Below, one piece after another: positions 32,999 to 43,000 of a stretch of DNA of 64,000 nucleotides. Origin of the DNA: Vicia villosa. Its lineage: Eukaryota; Streptophyta; Magnoliopsida; Fabales; Fabaceae. The DNA lies in contig NC_081181.1 of assembly GCF_029867415.1 (NCBI RefSeq), positions 74,620,144-74,684,143 of the forward strand, in the 5' to 3' direction. The stretch's first letter is position 1, and each line of letters starts with the position of its first letter. The notes beneath the pieces were generated by a model, which saw nothing but the letters and a program-made list of their open reading frames with translations, ran no database searches and was not told the origin of the DNA. Position numbers and translations under genes: made by a program.

Positions 32999-33348
32999 CT
33001 GCACATGTGATTTATATTTATTTCAGAAAATTTATGAATGCAGGAGTGTATGCAGATTTTTTTTGAAAAAGTTTTTTTTTTGGTTTTTTAGGATTACCAT
33101 TTCCAGAAAAAAAGCAAAAATAAAACATATAATGTAGGGAATTCAAAATGACACTTTATTTATGATTCATTTTTGAAACAAAGCCCTAAACACAAACTCA
33201 TTTGTCTTGGGCAGGACAAAGAGGGAAACTTTTAAAACAAAGCCCTATACACAAAGTTATTTGGGCGGAACATTTAAAAGCAAAGCCCTATAAAACATCT
33301 CTCTGCTTTGGGCAAGGCAGGAGGTCAAAATAACAGCGAGGTGATTAC
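32999..33348 (-). other. Ogre intron between protease and RT (350 nt)
   Basis: On the minus strand the donor GTAATC follows TCAAA at 33349, and the acceptor TTGTGCAG-like site (ATGTGCAG) ends at 32999. Removing the 350 nt joins the protease frame to the pol frame in phase and removes the TAA that ends the protease ORF, because that stop lies inside the donor. The interior is AT/T-rich. Splicing at this place has been shown experimentally for pea Ogre; here it is predicted from sequence only. Confidence 0.75.
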
Positions 33349-36047
33349 TTTGAGCGGCGAACAACATTCGGAACGTCGACAGCTTTCCAGTAACAACGAA
33401 CTCCTCTGTGTATTATGTATTCAGGAAAATTCTCTCCAGAATTATCTTCAGTATTGACATTGACCGCTGGTCGGGCAGGATTTGAAGGTCCTGGTTTGTC
33501 ACCCTTGTTCTTTGTAGAGTTGAAACGGTCTTCTTCTATTTCTTGAAGAGCATAAGACGAGTCACAATCTTCAGAATTTTCAGGATGTATTTCCCAGTCT
33601 TCAGGATGAAGAGACTCATTGTCAGCGACACTTTCCGAGCCAGTTGCGGGACCATCTTCCCCTTCATCTTCAAAAATGGCATTTATGTGATAATAACCAT
33701 CTTCAGGATTATAAACCTTGGTAGATGCATTGAAATCTTCAGTAATTTCAGGTTGCTGAGAAAATTGACAGGGCTGATAAGCCTCTTCTGGTTGACTATG
33801 ATATTCAAAGGGATCTCCCCATCCAGTTGGTTGGATATCCTTAATCGCAATCTTTGAACTTTCAGGCGCAGTATATTTCACCATATAATCAAATTTTCCA
33901 CTTGGTTGTCCCAAGGTGTCCCAGATTTCTGCAGGAACAGGCTCAGTTTCTTTGCCTTTGGATTTCTCTGAAGGAGGATATGGTTCTTCCTGAGATATAT
34001 ATCCCGAGTCATTGAGATAACATTTCCATTCTTCTTCAGGATCGGGTAAACCTTCTTCGATGCATTCTTCAATAAGGACATTAACCTCTTGAGGAATTGG
34101 GTTAAGGAATCCTCCACTAATGAATGTTTCTTTGATCGGACGAAGGGTTTCATCCTTCTTGGTGCAGTTTGAGAATGTTGGTGAACATCCGAGACCTGCT
34201 CTAGTTTCATTCTTGGTAGGGATCACAACTTGCCCCCAGCCAGTGGTAGTTCCATCTTTCACTACTTTTACCGCCTCTTGGTAAGAAGAGATTGATGCTT
34301 TCTTCTTGGAAGATTCGTCTTCTACAGAGAGACCTTGGAACTGAGTCCCTTCCACATCATCAGCACCAATGAAAGAGAAATTGGATAAATGGCTCACCAT
34401 CAAGGCTTGTTCTCCACTTATTGTTACCAATTTTCCATTTGTTACAAATTTTAACTTTTGATGGAGCGTAGAAGTTACTGCCCCTGCTTCATGGATCCAT
34501 GGTCGTCCTAACAGACAGCTATAAGCAGCTTGAATGTCCATGACCTGGAAAGTGATTTGAAATGTATGTGGACCAATTGTCATGGGAAGGTTGACTTCTC
34601 CGATAACAGATTTTCGCGATCCATCAAATGCTTTGACTACTACACCACTGAACTTCATAGGCATTCCTTGGTAAGACAAGCGAGCAAGAGACGTCTTTGG
34701 CATAACATTCAAGGAAGATCCAGTGTCTACCAACACATTGGACAAAGAGTCTGACTGACAGTTCATAGAAATGTGCAAAGCAAGATTGTGATTTTTACCC
34801 TCCTCGGGGAGTTCTTCATCACAGAAGCTTAAATTGTTGCAAGCTGTTATGTTAGCTATTATCCCATCAAAGTGATCAACAGTCACATCATGATCTACAA
34901 AAGCCTGATCCAAAACTCTCATTAGGGCTTCCCTGTGGGCTTCTGAGTTCAACAGCAATGAAAGTATTGAGATTTTTGAAGGAGTCTGCATAAGCTGATC
35001 CACAATCTTGTATTCACTTCTCTTGATAAGCTTCAAAATTTCATCAAAGTCAGGATTGACATTGGTTCCACTGGATTGACCAACATCAGTGTTTGTATTA
35101 CTGACAGGAATTTCCACAGGATTTCCTACTGGTGTATTGATAGGATTTTGTCCGGCTGTAGGAGCAACAGGCTGCTTTGGAGGTAGTGGAGTATACACAC
35201 GTCCACTTCTTGTTACTCGACTCACATCGGCGATATTTACGACAGATGAAAGAGTAGGTAAAGGAACTTCTTGTCCATTCTTTATCATTATAGCATTGTA
35301 GTTGTATGGAACTGCCTTGTCAGAGTCATAAGGAACAGGTCCAGGTAGACAAATGATCAAAGGAGCAATAGGAACCTTTGGCTTGTTGTAAGTAACTTCT
35401 ATGCGCTCGGGCATGTTGAAATGAGGAACGATGACGTTAACTGTAGGCATTTCCGAGTTGATATCTGAGACTAAAAGCTCATGCGGATAACATCCTATCA
35501 TGTTAACTTCATTTTCATCCCTATTTCTGTAGATCTGAATAGTACCATTATCCAACAGTACTTGGAGATCTCTTCTCACAATCGAACATCCGTGAGGATC
35601 TACACAACATATGCTACAGGAACCATAGTGATGCTGGCGAAAACTCGGCCCTCGACAGAGAGTGGCGTGCATTTGTACCAAATCTGCTCTTGAGAAATTG
35701 ATATTATAGACTCGGTATGGACCAGGACATCCATACACCATGTTTACAACATGCCCTCCATGATTGGGCAGCGGATTTGCTTGCACATTTGGGTTCAAAT
35801 TTCTGAAAGAGAGGAGATTAGATCTAACCAACCTCTGAACTTCATATTTCAAAGCTATGCAATGCTCGAGATCATGGCCAGGTGCTCCTTGATGATAAGG
35901 GCATGAGACCTCAGCTTTGTACCACCATGGAAGTTTCTCAGGTACTGGTGGTGGTGCTTTAGTTTGAACAAGACCTCTTTCAATCAAAGCAGGGTACAAT
36001 TCTGTGTAGGTCATTGGAATCGGATCAAACTGTGGAGCTCTTTGCAC
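33345..36047 (-). CDS. Gag C-terminus and aspartic protease of Ogre III
   Basis: The 900-residue frame starts with a proline-rich part, then a CCHC-like zinc motif (CPYHQGAPGHDLEHC, about residues 50-64). A long linker follows, then an aspartic protease with the active-site motif NVLVDTGSSLNVM and the downstream CLLGRPWIHEAGAV. The last 250 residues are acidic and of unknown role, and longer than in element II. The protease matures Gag and Pol. It is in the same phase as gag, from which a TAG at 36105-36107 separates it. Its own TAA lies in the intron donor. Confidence 0.9.
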   Translation of the reverse strand: MQRAPQFDPIPMTYTELYPALIERGLVQTKAPPPVPEKLPWWYKAEVSCPYHQGAPGHDLEHCIALKYEVQRLVRSNLLSFRNLNPNVQANPLPNHGGHVVNMVYGCPGPYRVYNINFSRADLVQMHATLCRGPSFRQHHYGSCSICCVDPHGCSIVRRDLQVLLDNGTIQIYRNRDENEVNMIGCYPHELLVSDINSEMPTVNVIVPHFNMPERIEVTYNKPKVPIAPLIICLPGPVPYDSDKAVPYNYNAIMIKNGQEVPLPTLSSVVNIADVSRVTRSGRVYTPLPPKQPVAPTAGQNPINTPVGNPVEIPVSNTNTDVGQSSGTNVNPDFDEILKLIKRSEYKIVDQLMQTPSKISILSLLLNSEAHREALMRVLDQAFVDHDVTVDHFDGIIANITACNNLSFCDEELPEEGKNHNLALHISMNCQSDSLSNVLVDTGSSLNVMPKTSLARLSYQGMPMKFSGVVVKAFDGSRKSVIGEVNLPMTIGPHTFQITFQVMDIQAAYSCLLGRPWIHEAGAVTSTLHQKLKFVTNGKLVTISGEQALMVSHLSNFSFIGADDVEGTQFQGLSVEDESSKKKASISSYQEAVKVVKDGTTTGWGQVVIPTKNETRAGLGCSPTFSNCTKKDETLRPIKETFISGGFLNPIPQEVNVLIEECIEEGLPDPEEEWKCYLNDSGYISQEEPYPPSEKSKGKETEPVPAEIWDTLGQPSGKFDYMVKYTAPESSKIAIKDIQPTGWGDPFEYHSQPEEAYQPCQFSQQPEITEDFNASTKVYNPEDGYYHINAIFEDEGEDGPATGSESVADNESLHPEDWEIHPENSEDCDSSYALQEIEEDRFNSTKNKGDKPGPSNPARPAVNVNTEDNSGENFPEYIIHRGVRCYWKAVDVPNVVRRSK

Positions 36048-36104
36048 ACGATTCTGATTATTGTTAAACTGCTGAACCTGTGGTCGAGGCTGTTGTTGTT
36101 GAAA

Positions 36105-37367
36105 CTACGGAGTAAACCCCGGATTCGGTGCGGTATTAACGACTGGTGTGACAGCAGCAATCTGTCGTTGACGATTGACATTTCCTCTTGGCCTCCCTTG
36201 GGATACCATGTCAACACTTTGTTCCTTCTTCTTTGGGAAACCACTTCCGAACTTTTTGGTTCCGCTTGAAGATCCACCTTCTTTAGTTAGGCGTCCGGTT
36301 CGGACTCCTTCTTCTAAACGCATACCCATGTTTACCATTTCGGTGAAATCACTTGGAGCACTAGCAATCATGCGTTCATAATAAAACGGACTGAGAGTAT
36401 TCAAGAAGATCTTTGTCATCTCTTTCTCTTTTAACGGTGGATTAATCTGAGCAGCAGTTTCTCTCCATCGTTGGGCATACTCTTTGAAAGCTTCATGGTC
36501 TTTCTGAGCCATGGATCGAAGCTGATCTCTGTCCGGAGCCATATCCGAGTTATACTTGTATTGTCGGACAAAGGCCTCACCTAGGTCATTGAATGTTCGA
36601 ATATTAGTGCTATCCAAGCCTGTGTACCACTTCAGTGCGGCACCAGTTAAACTGTCTTGAAAGTAATGGATAAGCAACTGATGATTATCTGCATAAGTAG
36701 ACATCTTCCTGGCATACATCACAAGATGGCTTTGTGGACAAGAACTACCTTTGTACTTCTCAAAGTCTGGGACCTTGAATTTAGCAGGTATTTGTACACT
36801 GGGAACCAAACATAGCTCCTGGGCATTCTTTCCAAACAAATCTTTTCCACGGATAGCTTTAACTTCAAGCTGCATCTTGTTAAACTGCTCTTGGAGATCT
36901 CCCACAAGATTACGCTGATTTGTGCTATCACCTTGATCATGATAAATCTCATTGCCATCATAAGGAACAGTGTGAACCGTAGGGGTCGGAACTGTCATAG
37001 TGGGTTGAGAAAGTGCCATAGTGACTTGAGAAAAAGTTACCCCCTGATTTGGAGTGAACTGTGAACTTTGTGCAGCAGGCGCTTCAGTTGTGGATGTTTG
37101 AATCCCAGAAACATTATGGCGGAAACCTGTACCGAAGCTGAAAGGCGTGCCCCAACCTTCTAACATGGAAAAAGATGGAATGCTGAACGCCACTGTAGAA
37201 ACTGGAGTGGTGACTTTAGATGTCACTATTGCTTGACTGTTTGGTGGCGGCGGCTGATTCTGTGCGGCCATTAAGGAGTCAACTAGAGTAGTGAGACTTT
37301 CCAACTTTTCCTGAAGGGTGGTCACTGTACCACGAAGCTCAATATTCTCTTGTTCAGAGTGTTCCAT
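36105..37367 (-). CDS. Gag of Ogre III
   Basis: The 420-residue frame starts with a short coiled coil (EQENIELRGTVTTLQEKLES) and a Gln/Pro/Thr-rich linker. It then has the retrotransposon gag domain at about 200-350, with SLTGAALKWYTGLDS, FVRQYKYNSDMAPDRDQLR and FKEYAQRWRETAAQINPPL. Gag forms the cytoplasmic capsid. Upstream of the ATG the frame stays open for about 26 codons (YNTRSSRR), so the true N-terminus may lie further 5'. The frame ends at a TAG followed in phase by a Gln-rich segment leading into the protease ORF. Element II has no stop here, so this is probably a point mutation. Confidence 0.9.
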   Translation of the reverse strand: MEHSEQENIELRGTVTTLQEKLESLTTLVDSLMAAQNQPPPPNSQAIVTSKVTTPVSTVAFSIPSFSMLEGWGTPFSFGTGFRHNVSGIQTSTTEAPAAQSSQFTPNQGVTFSQVTMALSQPTMTVPTPTVHTVPYDGNEIYHDQGDSTNQRNLVGDLQEQFNKMQLEVKAIRGKDLFGKNAQELCLVPSVQIPAKFKVPDFEKYKGSSCPQSHLVMYARKMSTYADNHQLLIHYFQDSLTGAALKWYTGLDSTNIRTFNDLGEAFVRQYKYNSDMAPDRDQLRSMAQKDHEAFKEYAQRWRETAAQINPPLKEKEMTKIFLNTLSPFYYERMIASAPSDFTEMVNMGMRLEEGVRTGRLTKEGGSSSGTKKFGSGFPKKKEQSVDMVSQGRPRGNVNRQRQIAAVTPVVNTAPNPGFTP

Positions 37368-37709
37368 TACTCTTCTTCTGCTTGAACGAGTATTGTATCT
37401 GTGATCTGATTGCGAGCGCGGTCGAGAAACTTTGAGACGCGACAGCTTGACGATCTAATGGAGAAAGATCCAAAAGATGAGACTCTATACAACGGACTCG
37501 ATATGCAGAATGATGTATGCAAAAAGAAATTTATGATTTTTTCCAAATATTTTAAAGATTATTTCCTTGCAAACATTTGAACACAAACAAATCTTTTATT
37601 CATTCATTTTTTTTTATATATTTTTTTTATTGCAATAATGGGAAATGTTACAACATTGGAGCGTAGCTCCTTACAAAAGCAAATGATAAATAAAAAATCT
37701 AAACAAATC
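37368..37709 (-). other. Spacer between ORF1 and gag of Ogre III
   Basis: This is 342 nt of AT-rich sequence with T and A runs near 37600-37630, and a short in-phase extension of gag at its 3' end. It could contain regulatory or splice signals for gag expression, but I recognise none with confidence. Confidence 0.5.
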
Positions 37710-39233
37710 CTAAACATCTTCATCAGACGAAGAACCAAATGCATTGTGCAGCTTGAGCTTCATGATTTCTTTCCCATAGTAAGCTTTCAATTCGGCCTTT
37801 TCGGCTCTCAGCTTGTCAACAACATTCTTCCAATCATCAGGAGTCGGAGCGTTGCTTGTCGAGTCTTCCAGATTTTTCTTGCTTTCTTTGATGTACCTCT
37901 TGATTGCAGCGTCTTTCTGACGAATCTTCTCATCTTTACTCATGAGCCATCCATCTTGATAATAGAGAGTTTCTTCGTGATCTTTCACTCTTTTCTTCAA
38001 CTTTCTATTTTCCACCTCAGTGCTACGAAACTTTTCTTCCCAAGCATCTTTTTCTGTCCTCATTTTAGCCAAAGTGTCTTGGTATTCTTTCATAGTGGCA
38101 ATGTTGGGTCGTTGAGATACTGCAGGAAACATGGGTTTTTCATTAGCATAAGGCATTTGGAACTCTTTTGCTCTTTTCTTTACCCAGCAGGTGTAGGCGT
38201 CCATGGCAATGCAATTTCTTTCCTCACCTTTTTCTTTCCATCGGATGTCGTACCAAGCTCTCACCATTCTTGCTTTCAACCTTTTAGGATTATCCCCTTC
38301 TCGGTAGAAGTAACCTTCCACTGTAGGACCAATGGGTTTAACTGAATTTGCATACCCGAGTTGTCGTCGGGCTAGGACCGGATTATAGTTAATTCCTCCT
38401 TGTGTACCAATGAGGGGTATGTTGGCGAACTCTCCACAACTATCAATGGTTTCTGTACCACAGTGAGCCAAGGTATACCAACGGATATCATTATTAGTAA
38501 GAGACATAAGTCTTCGAGGCCAATGCAAGCCTTCTCGGTTTTCTGTGAAAATAGGAGACTCAGGTAAGTGTGAAACAATCCATTGGAACAACATAGGTGC
38601 ACAACATACAATGATTCCACCGCCTTGGCGATTCCTATGATGGACAGAGAAATACATGTCACCAAGTAAAGTCGGAACAGGATTTCCAATCAGAAAGATC
38701 TTTATGGCATTGATATCAACAAAGTTGTCGACATTGGGAAACAGAACCAACCCATAGATGAGCAAGGCTAGTATAGCTTCAAAAGCTGTCATGCTACCAG
38801 TTTCGATGAAATCAAAGGCTTTCTTTATTAGGAAGTGTGAAGTTAATCCCGGGAGGTTTCCTTTGGTAGTCCAATTACTCTCTACTTCAGACTTTTTCAT
38901 GTGGATACTTGCTGCAATGACGTGTGACTTAGGAATGGCTTCCAAACCATTGAAGGGTATTTTGTCAGACACAGGAATACCCAAAAGATTGGCATATTCT
39001 TCCAAGGTCGGTACCAACTGGTAGTCTGGAAAGGTGAAACACCGGTAGACGGGATCATAGAACTGAACCAGAGTTTTGAGAAGTCCTTCATCAACATGAG
39101 TGTTCAAAATAGGCAAAAGCTTTCCATAACTTTTCCTAAAATTACAAGGATCTTGTACAGAAGATGCTAACTCTATCAGTCTTTCTACATCAGGCGCTTT
39201 GAAACCGTACTTTTTGGTATACCTTTTTTCCAT
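37710..39233 (-). CDS. Ogre ORF1 protein, DUF7745-like
   Basis: The 507-residue frame lies upstream of gag, the place of the extra ORF1 known in Ogre elements. The N-terminal 380 residues look globular, with FTFPDYQLVPTLEEYANLLG, AILALLIYGLVLFPNVDNFV and GGINYNPVLARRQLGYANSV. This resembles the plant domain DUF7745 found in retroelement ORFs. The last 120 residues are a charged coiled coil (MRTEKDAWEEKFRSTEVENR onward). No enzyme motif is visible and the function is unknown. The ATG at 39233 has a purine-rich context (aagttATGGAAA). The frame is intact, unlike gag and pol in this copy. The family name is from memory and not checked. Confidence 0.8.
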   Translation of the reverse strand: MEKRYTKKYGFKAPDVERLIELASSVQDPCNFRKSYGKLLPILNTHVDEGLLKTLVQFYDPVYRCFTFPDYQLVPTLEEYANLLGIPVSDKIPFNGLEAIPKSHVIAASIHMKKSEVESNWTTKGNLPGLTSHFLIKKAFDFIETGSMTAFEAILALLIYGLVLFPNVDNFVDINAIKIFLIGNPVPTLLGDMYFSVHHRNRQGGGIIVCCAPMLFQWIVSHLPESPIFTENREGLHWPRRLMSLTNNDIRWYTLAHCGTETIDSCGEFANIPLIGTQGGINYNPVLARRQLGYANSVKPIGPTVEGYFYREGDNPKRLKARMVRAWYDIRWKEKGEERNCIAMDAYTCWVKKRAKEFQMPYANEKPMFPAVSQRPNIATMKEYQDTLAKMRTEKDAWEEKFRSTEVENRKLKKRVKDHEETLYYQDGWLMSKDEKIRQKDAAIKRYIKESKKNLEDSTSNAPTPDDWKNVVDKLRAEKAELKAYYGKEIMKLKLHNAFGSSSDEDV

Positions 39234-40026
39234 AACTTAATCCTATAATGTTTGCAAAGAAAATTCTCTAAATTTTTTTGGAAAAATCATGTTTTTTATG
39301 GAAAAAGATGGGTTTTCTAATGAATGTATGCATGCGTGGATGCATGGATGCCACATATTCAAACATGGTAAAGCAAACATGGTAGTTCAAACATGGTAAC
39401 ACTAACATGGTACTACAAACATGGTACACAAACATGGTAACGCAAACATGGTAACGCATAGGTTCAAAGGTCCAAAGTCACGAGCATGAGGTCAGAGAAC
39501 CAAAAATGGGATAGTTCTAGTTAATCACCTGCACAACATGTTCTACTGATACGTCAGAGTCTACATTTTTCTTTCGGATATTATCGGCTTTCCACAATTA
39601 AACTTATGAGCCAGTAATATTCTCAAGAAAAACTCGTCTGAGTGTGGTTCTCCGCATGACAACTAATCCAAGTCTTCACCTGAATAGTTTCTGCACCACA
39701 ACCTAATAAGGCCAGGATGGGTTGGGGTTCTACGGCCAACTCAGCTTCTACAGTTCAATGAAAGTAATAATGTCTTCGCTACGAAACATGCTAAACATAT
39801 ATTACCAACAAGGAACCTCCACTGAGCGGAAGGATTCTCACGTGCGCCTGCACATGACTATACCCTCCACCTAATTTCTTATGTGTACTTAATCCGGGTT
39901 AGGATTTGTCCATAATGTATCACTTGTAACAGAACCACGCAAGTAACAGAACCAGAACCACACATAAAATGAAATGAAAAATAAAGCAAATAGAATTAAC
40001 CCTTCCTTTGGAAACAATAAAAAGAT
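39234..40026 (-). other. 5' leader of Ogre III with aaacatggta repeats
   Basis: The untranslated leader between PBS and ORF1 has about eight spaced copies of caaacatggtaa (39356-39459, spacing 13-17 bp). These put several ATG triplets on the plus strand but none of that repeat type in sense. The rest (39460-40026) has no recognised feature; a packaging signal would be expected somewhere here. Confidence 0.65.
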
Positions 40027-40046
40027 GGTCCCCAGTGAAGTCGCCA
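40027..40046 (-). promoter_or_regulatory. Primer-binding site of Ogre III
   Basis: The minus strand reads TGGCGACTTCACTGGGGACC six nt after the 5' LTR end. The initial TGG would pair with the CCA end of a tRNA. Ogre elements are reported to use tRNA-Arg; I did not check the complement here. Confidence 0.8.
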
Positions 40047-40052
40047 TTTTTC

Positions 40053-43000
40053 TGTCGCGGGCGAAAAATCGTTGTCTTTTTTCGGGATGAGACACCTGAT
40101 GCCTTCTTTGGGCTCGAGTGCTCAAAAAATGATTTTTCTTTTGTACCGACCAAACTTTTTATTGTTTCCAAAAGAGGAAAAGGAAAAAAGCTGCAATAAC
40201 CTAAAAGTGGGGGGAGAGATCTTTGGGTAAGAGGGTTGGTTATACGAAGGGAAGGTATTAGCACCCAACGTATCTATAGTACTCTATAGGTTTCTTTGCT
40301 TTGTTTTTCATTCCATGTTATTGAGAGGTTCTTGTGAAATAGGTGGGACCTAAGGTGTTTGTTTGATTATGCTCGCAAAGATCATCGCGATCCTCTGCAT
40401 ACATATCCCTTAGAGGGAATCAGAGCATCTGTAGCTCGGGTCTACGGGTGCTAAGGTTTGAATGGTTTGAGGGAGAAGTTTTGCTCGCCAAGGATACGAC
40501 CTTGTGCCTACGTATTCTCAAAGGGATGTTGAGAAAGTCAGAGCAATCGTAGTTCCCACTTATGCTAGTGGAAGCAAAGGAAAAGAGACAAATGTCATCT
40601 CAATGCTAGATGTATCTAATCTATATCATCACATACATCTGTTTGTTTTTGTTTGAAAATCTTTTCATTATAAGCCCTGGGCCATGCCACTTATGGCGCT
40701 TAGAATGATAAAGATGTTTTTATTTGTTTAACCAGCCTTGTGGCAAAAACTTTCAATGAAGTCAGCTTTGTGACAAAAAGTTTTGATTAATCAGCCAGCC
40801 TTGTGGCAAAAGTTTCAATGAAGTCAGCCTTGTGACAAAAACTTTGATTAATCATCCAGTACGGTGGTAAAACAGTTTGATTGATTAGCCAACCTTGTGG
40901 CAAAAAGAAGTTTGATTGATTAGCCAGACTTGTGGCAAAAAAGTTTGATTGATTGATTGTTTGTGATGATATAGAAGAGATACTCCTATCATAGAGATGA
41001 TAAATGTCTAATCTCCTAGGGTATTTGTTTTGGATATTGGGGATGCTTATAAGAAGCCCGTGGGTCCTTGTACGAAGCCCAAGAGGAGGCTATTCGAGGG
41101 TCCTTGCATTGTAAGCCCAAGAGGAGGCTATGGGAGGGACAATCCAGGGTCCTTGCATTGTAAGCCCAAGAGGAGGCTATGGGAGGGTCACTCGTTTGTA
41201 CAAAGCCCAAGGGGAGGCATGGTATAGTTGGTTTGAGCTCTTAGAGCGATTTCACCGGGAAACCATACTCTATGTCCTAACCTAAACTAGTGGAGATTCT
41301 TTGCACGAAGCCCAATAGGAGGCTATGGGGAACCTAGTGTTGTACTAAGTTGAACAAGCACACATATCACACATATGAACAAACATGAACAAGTATGAAC
41401 AAACATGAACAGGTATGAACAATTATATATATATGACAGAGTGTGTGTATATAATGGAGTTTATGAAGGAAATATACCTGTAAGCATGATCCATTTGTAT
41501 ACACGGGGGCTCGGGACTCATACTCGGGGAGAGACCCACTTGAGTTTATTCAAAGCTATGTAAACAAGTATTTACAAAGGGCTTGGGACTTATACCTACA
41601 TGGAGGCCCATGGTATTTTTGGGAAGATTTAAAGAAAACCTTCATTTTTTGATTTGTTATTCAAAGTTAAAAAACAAACTGATCGAGGTATGTACAAAAA
41701 GGTGTGTGTACAATGAAATACCTAATTTCATGTACAGGAATGGGACTTATACCTATGTGGAGGCCCATGTTTTATTTTATAAAACATGGTTGATTGTTTT
41801 GAAAAAAGATGCGAGGTTTGAAAAACTGTTTGAAAGTTTTTTGTTTTGAAAGAAGTTTATTGTTTAAAGAAGAAAAAAACTGTATAAAAGGAAAAAGGAG
41901 TGGGTCTTATACTCTCTAATATTCGAGAGGCCCCACATCGTTTTGAAAATCAATTGATCAATTAAAAAGATTTAATCAATAGTTTCAAAAAGAAATGGTT
42001 TATCGTCTTTGAAAAGAATCGCGATCGCTTGTTTTAAATCGGTTTGAATTTTGAAAGGAGTCAAATTAATCAAGATAAACAAAAAGATTATCTTCAATTA
42101 ACACTTAGATGATCAGGGTTTGCTCAAAAAATATTTACAAGTGATTAAGTTTGAAAATCAAATGAAAAATAATATTTAAAAGTATTAAAAATACTTAAAA
42201 ATAAGTCATTTTAAACCTATTTAAAAATGTATCAAATAAATATATTTTGATGACTTTTTTTTATATTCTTAAAATATATGTGTTAAACAAGAAGTGTGTA
42301 AAAAATGAAATTAAAATGAGCTAATTTGATTGGTCAATTAATTACTTAAAGTTGTGTAAAAAATGGAAGAAAAATAGTGATAAAAAATATGTTTTGGCCC
42401 CTAGAGGTGTTGAACTCGTGACCTGAGGGTTACCACTCAAAAACAATACCAACTGGACCACGCGCGTGGTCTGACTAACAAAGGCAAGGATTTGGTTATA
42501 TTTCAAACTCAATTTTTGAATTTCCTTCGCAAAAAATGGCGCCAAGAACACCATCCCCATTTGAATTTGAAAATCTCTGAAACTGAACCAAATTGATCAA
42601 GTGAAGGGTCTATCTCACTCGTTTTTTCACAAGGAACATGATGGTACCATTTAATTTCATTAATTTTTACCCTAAGATCATTGATTTTCTGATGAACACG
42701 AAGAACCCTAATTTCTGAGTTTCAATCTGAAATCGTGTATGTGCAAGATAAGTTGCAATTGATTGAGGGTTAATGATCCTCATGTGTGCAGAAATGAGAT
42801 GGTATGTTCATATTTCATTCATGATGCATGATTCATAGAGTTTGAAATTCAAGTAGCTTACCTTCAAAAACGGCAAAAGTGAGAATCGAATTCTGCAAAT
42901 GAGGAGTTCTAGTTGTTGTTTCTTGATCTGAACACCTTCAGTGGACCTTATGGAACATGTTTGGATGCCTGGAACAATTTGAAAACCTCTTGATCAATCC

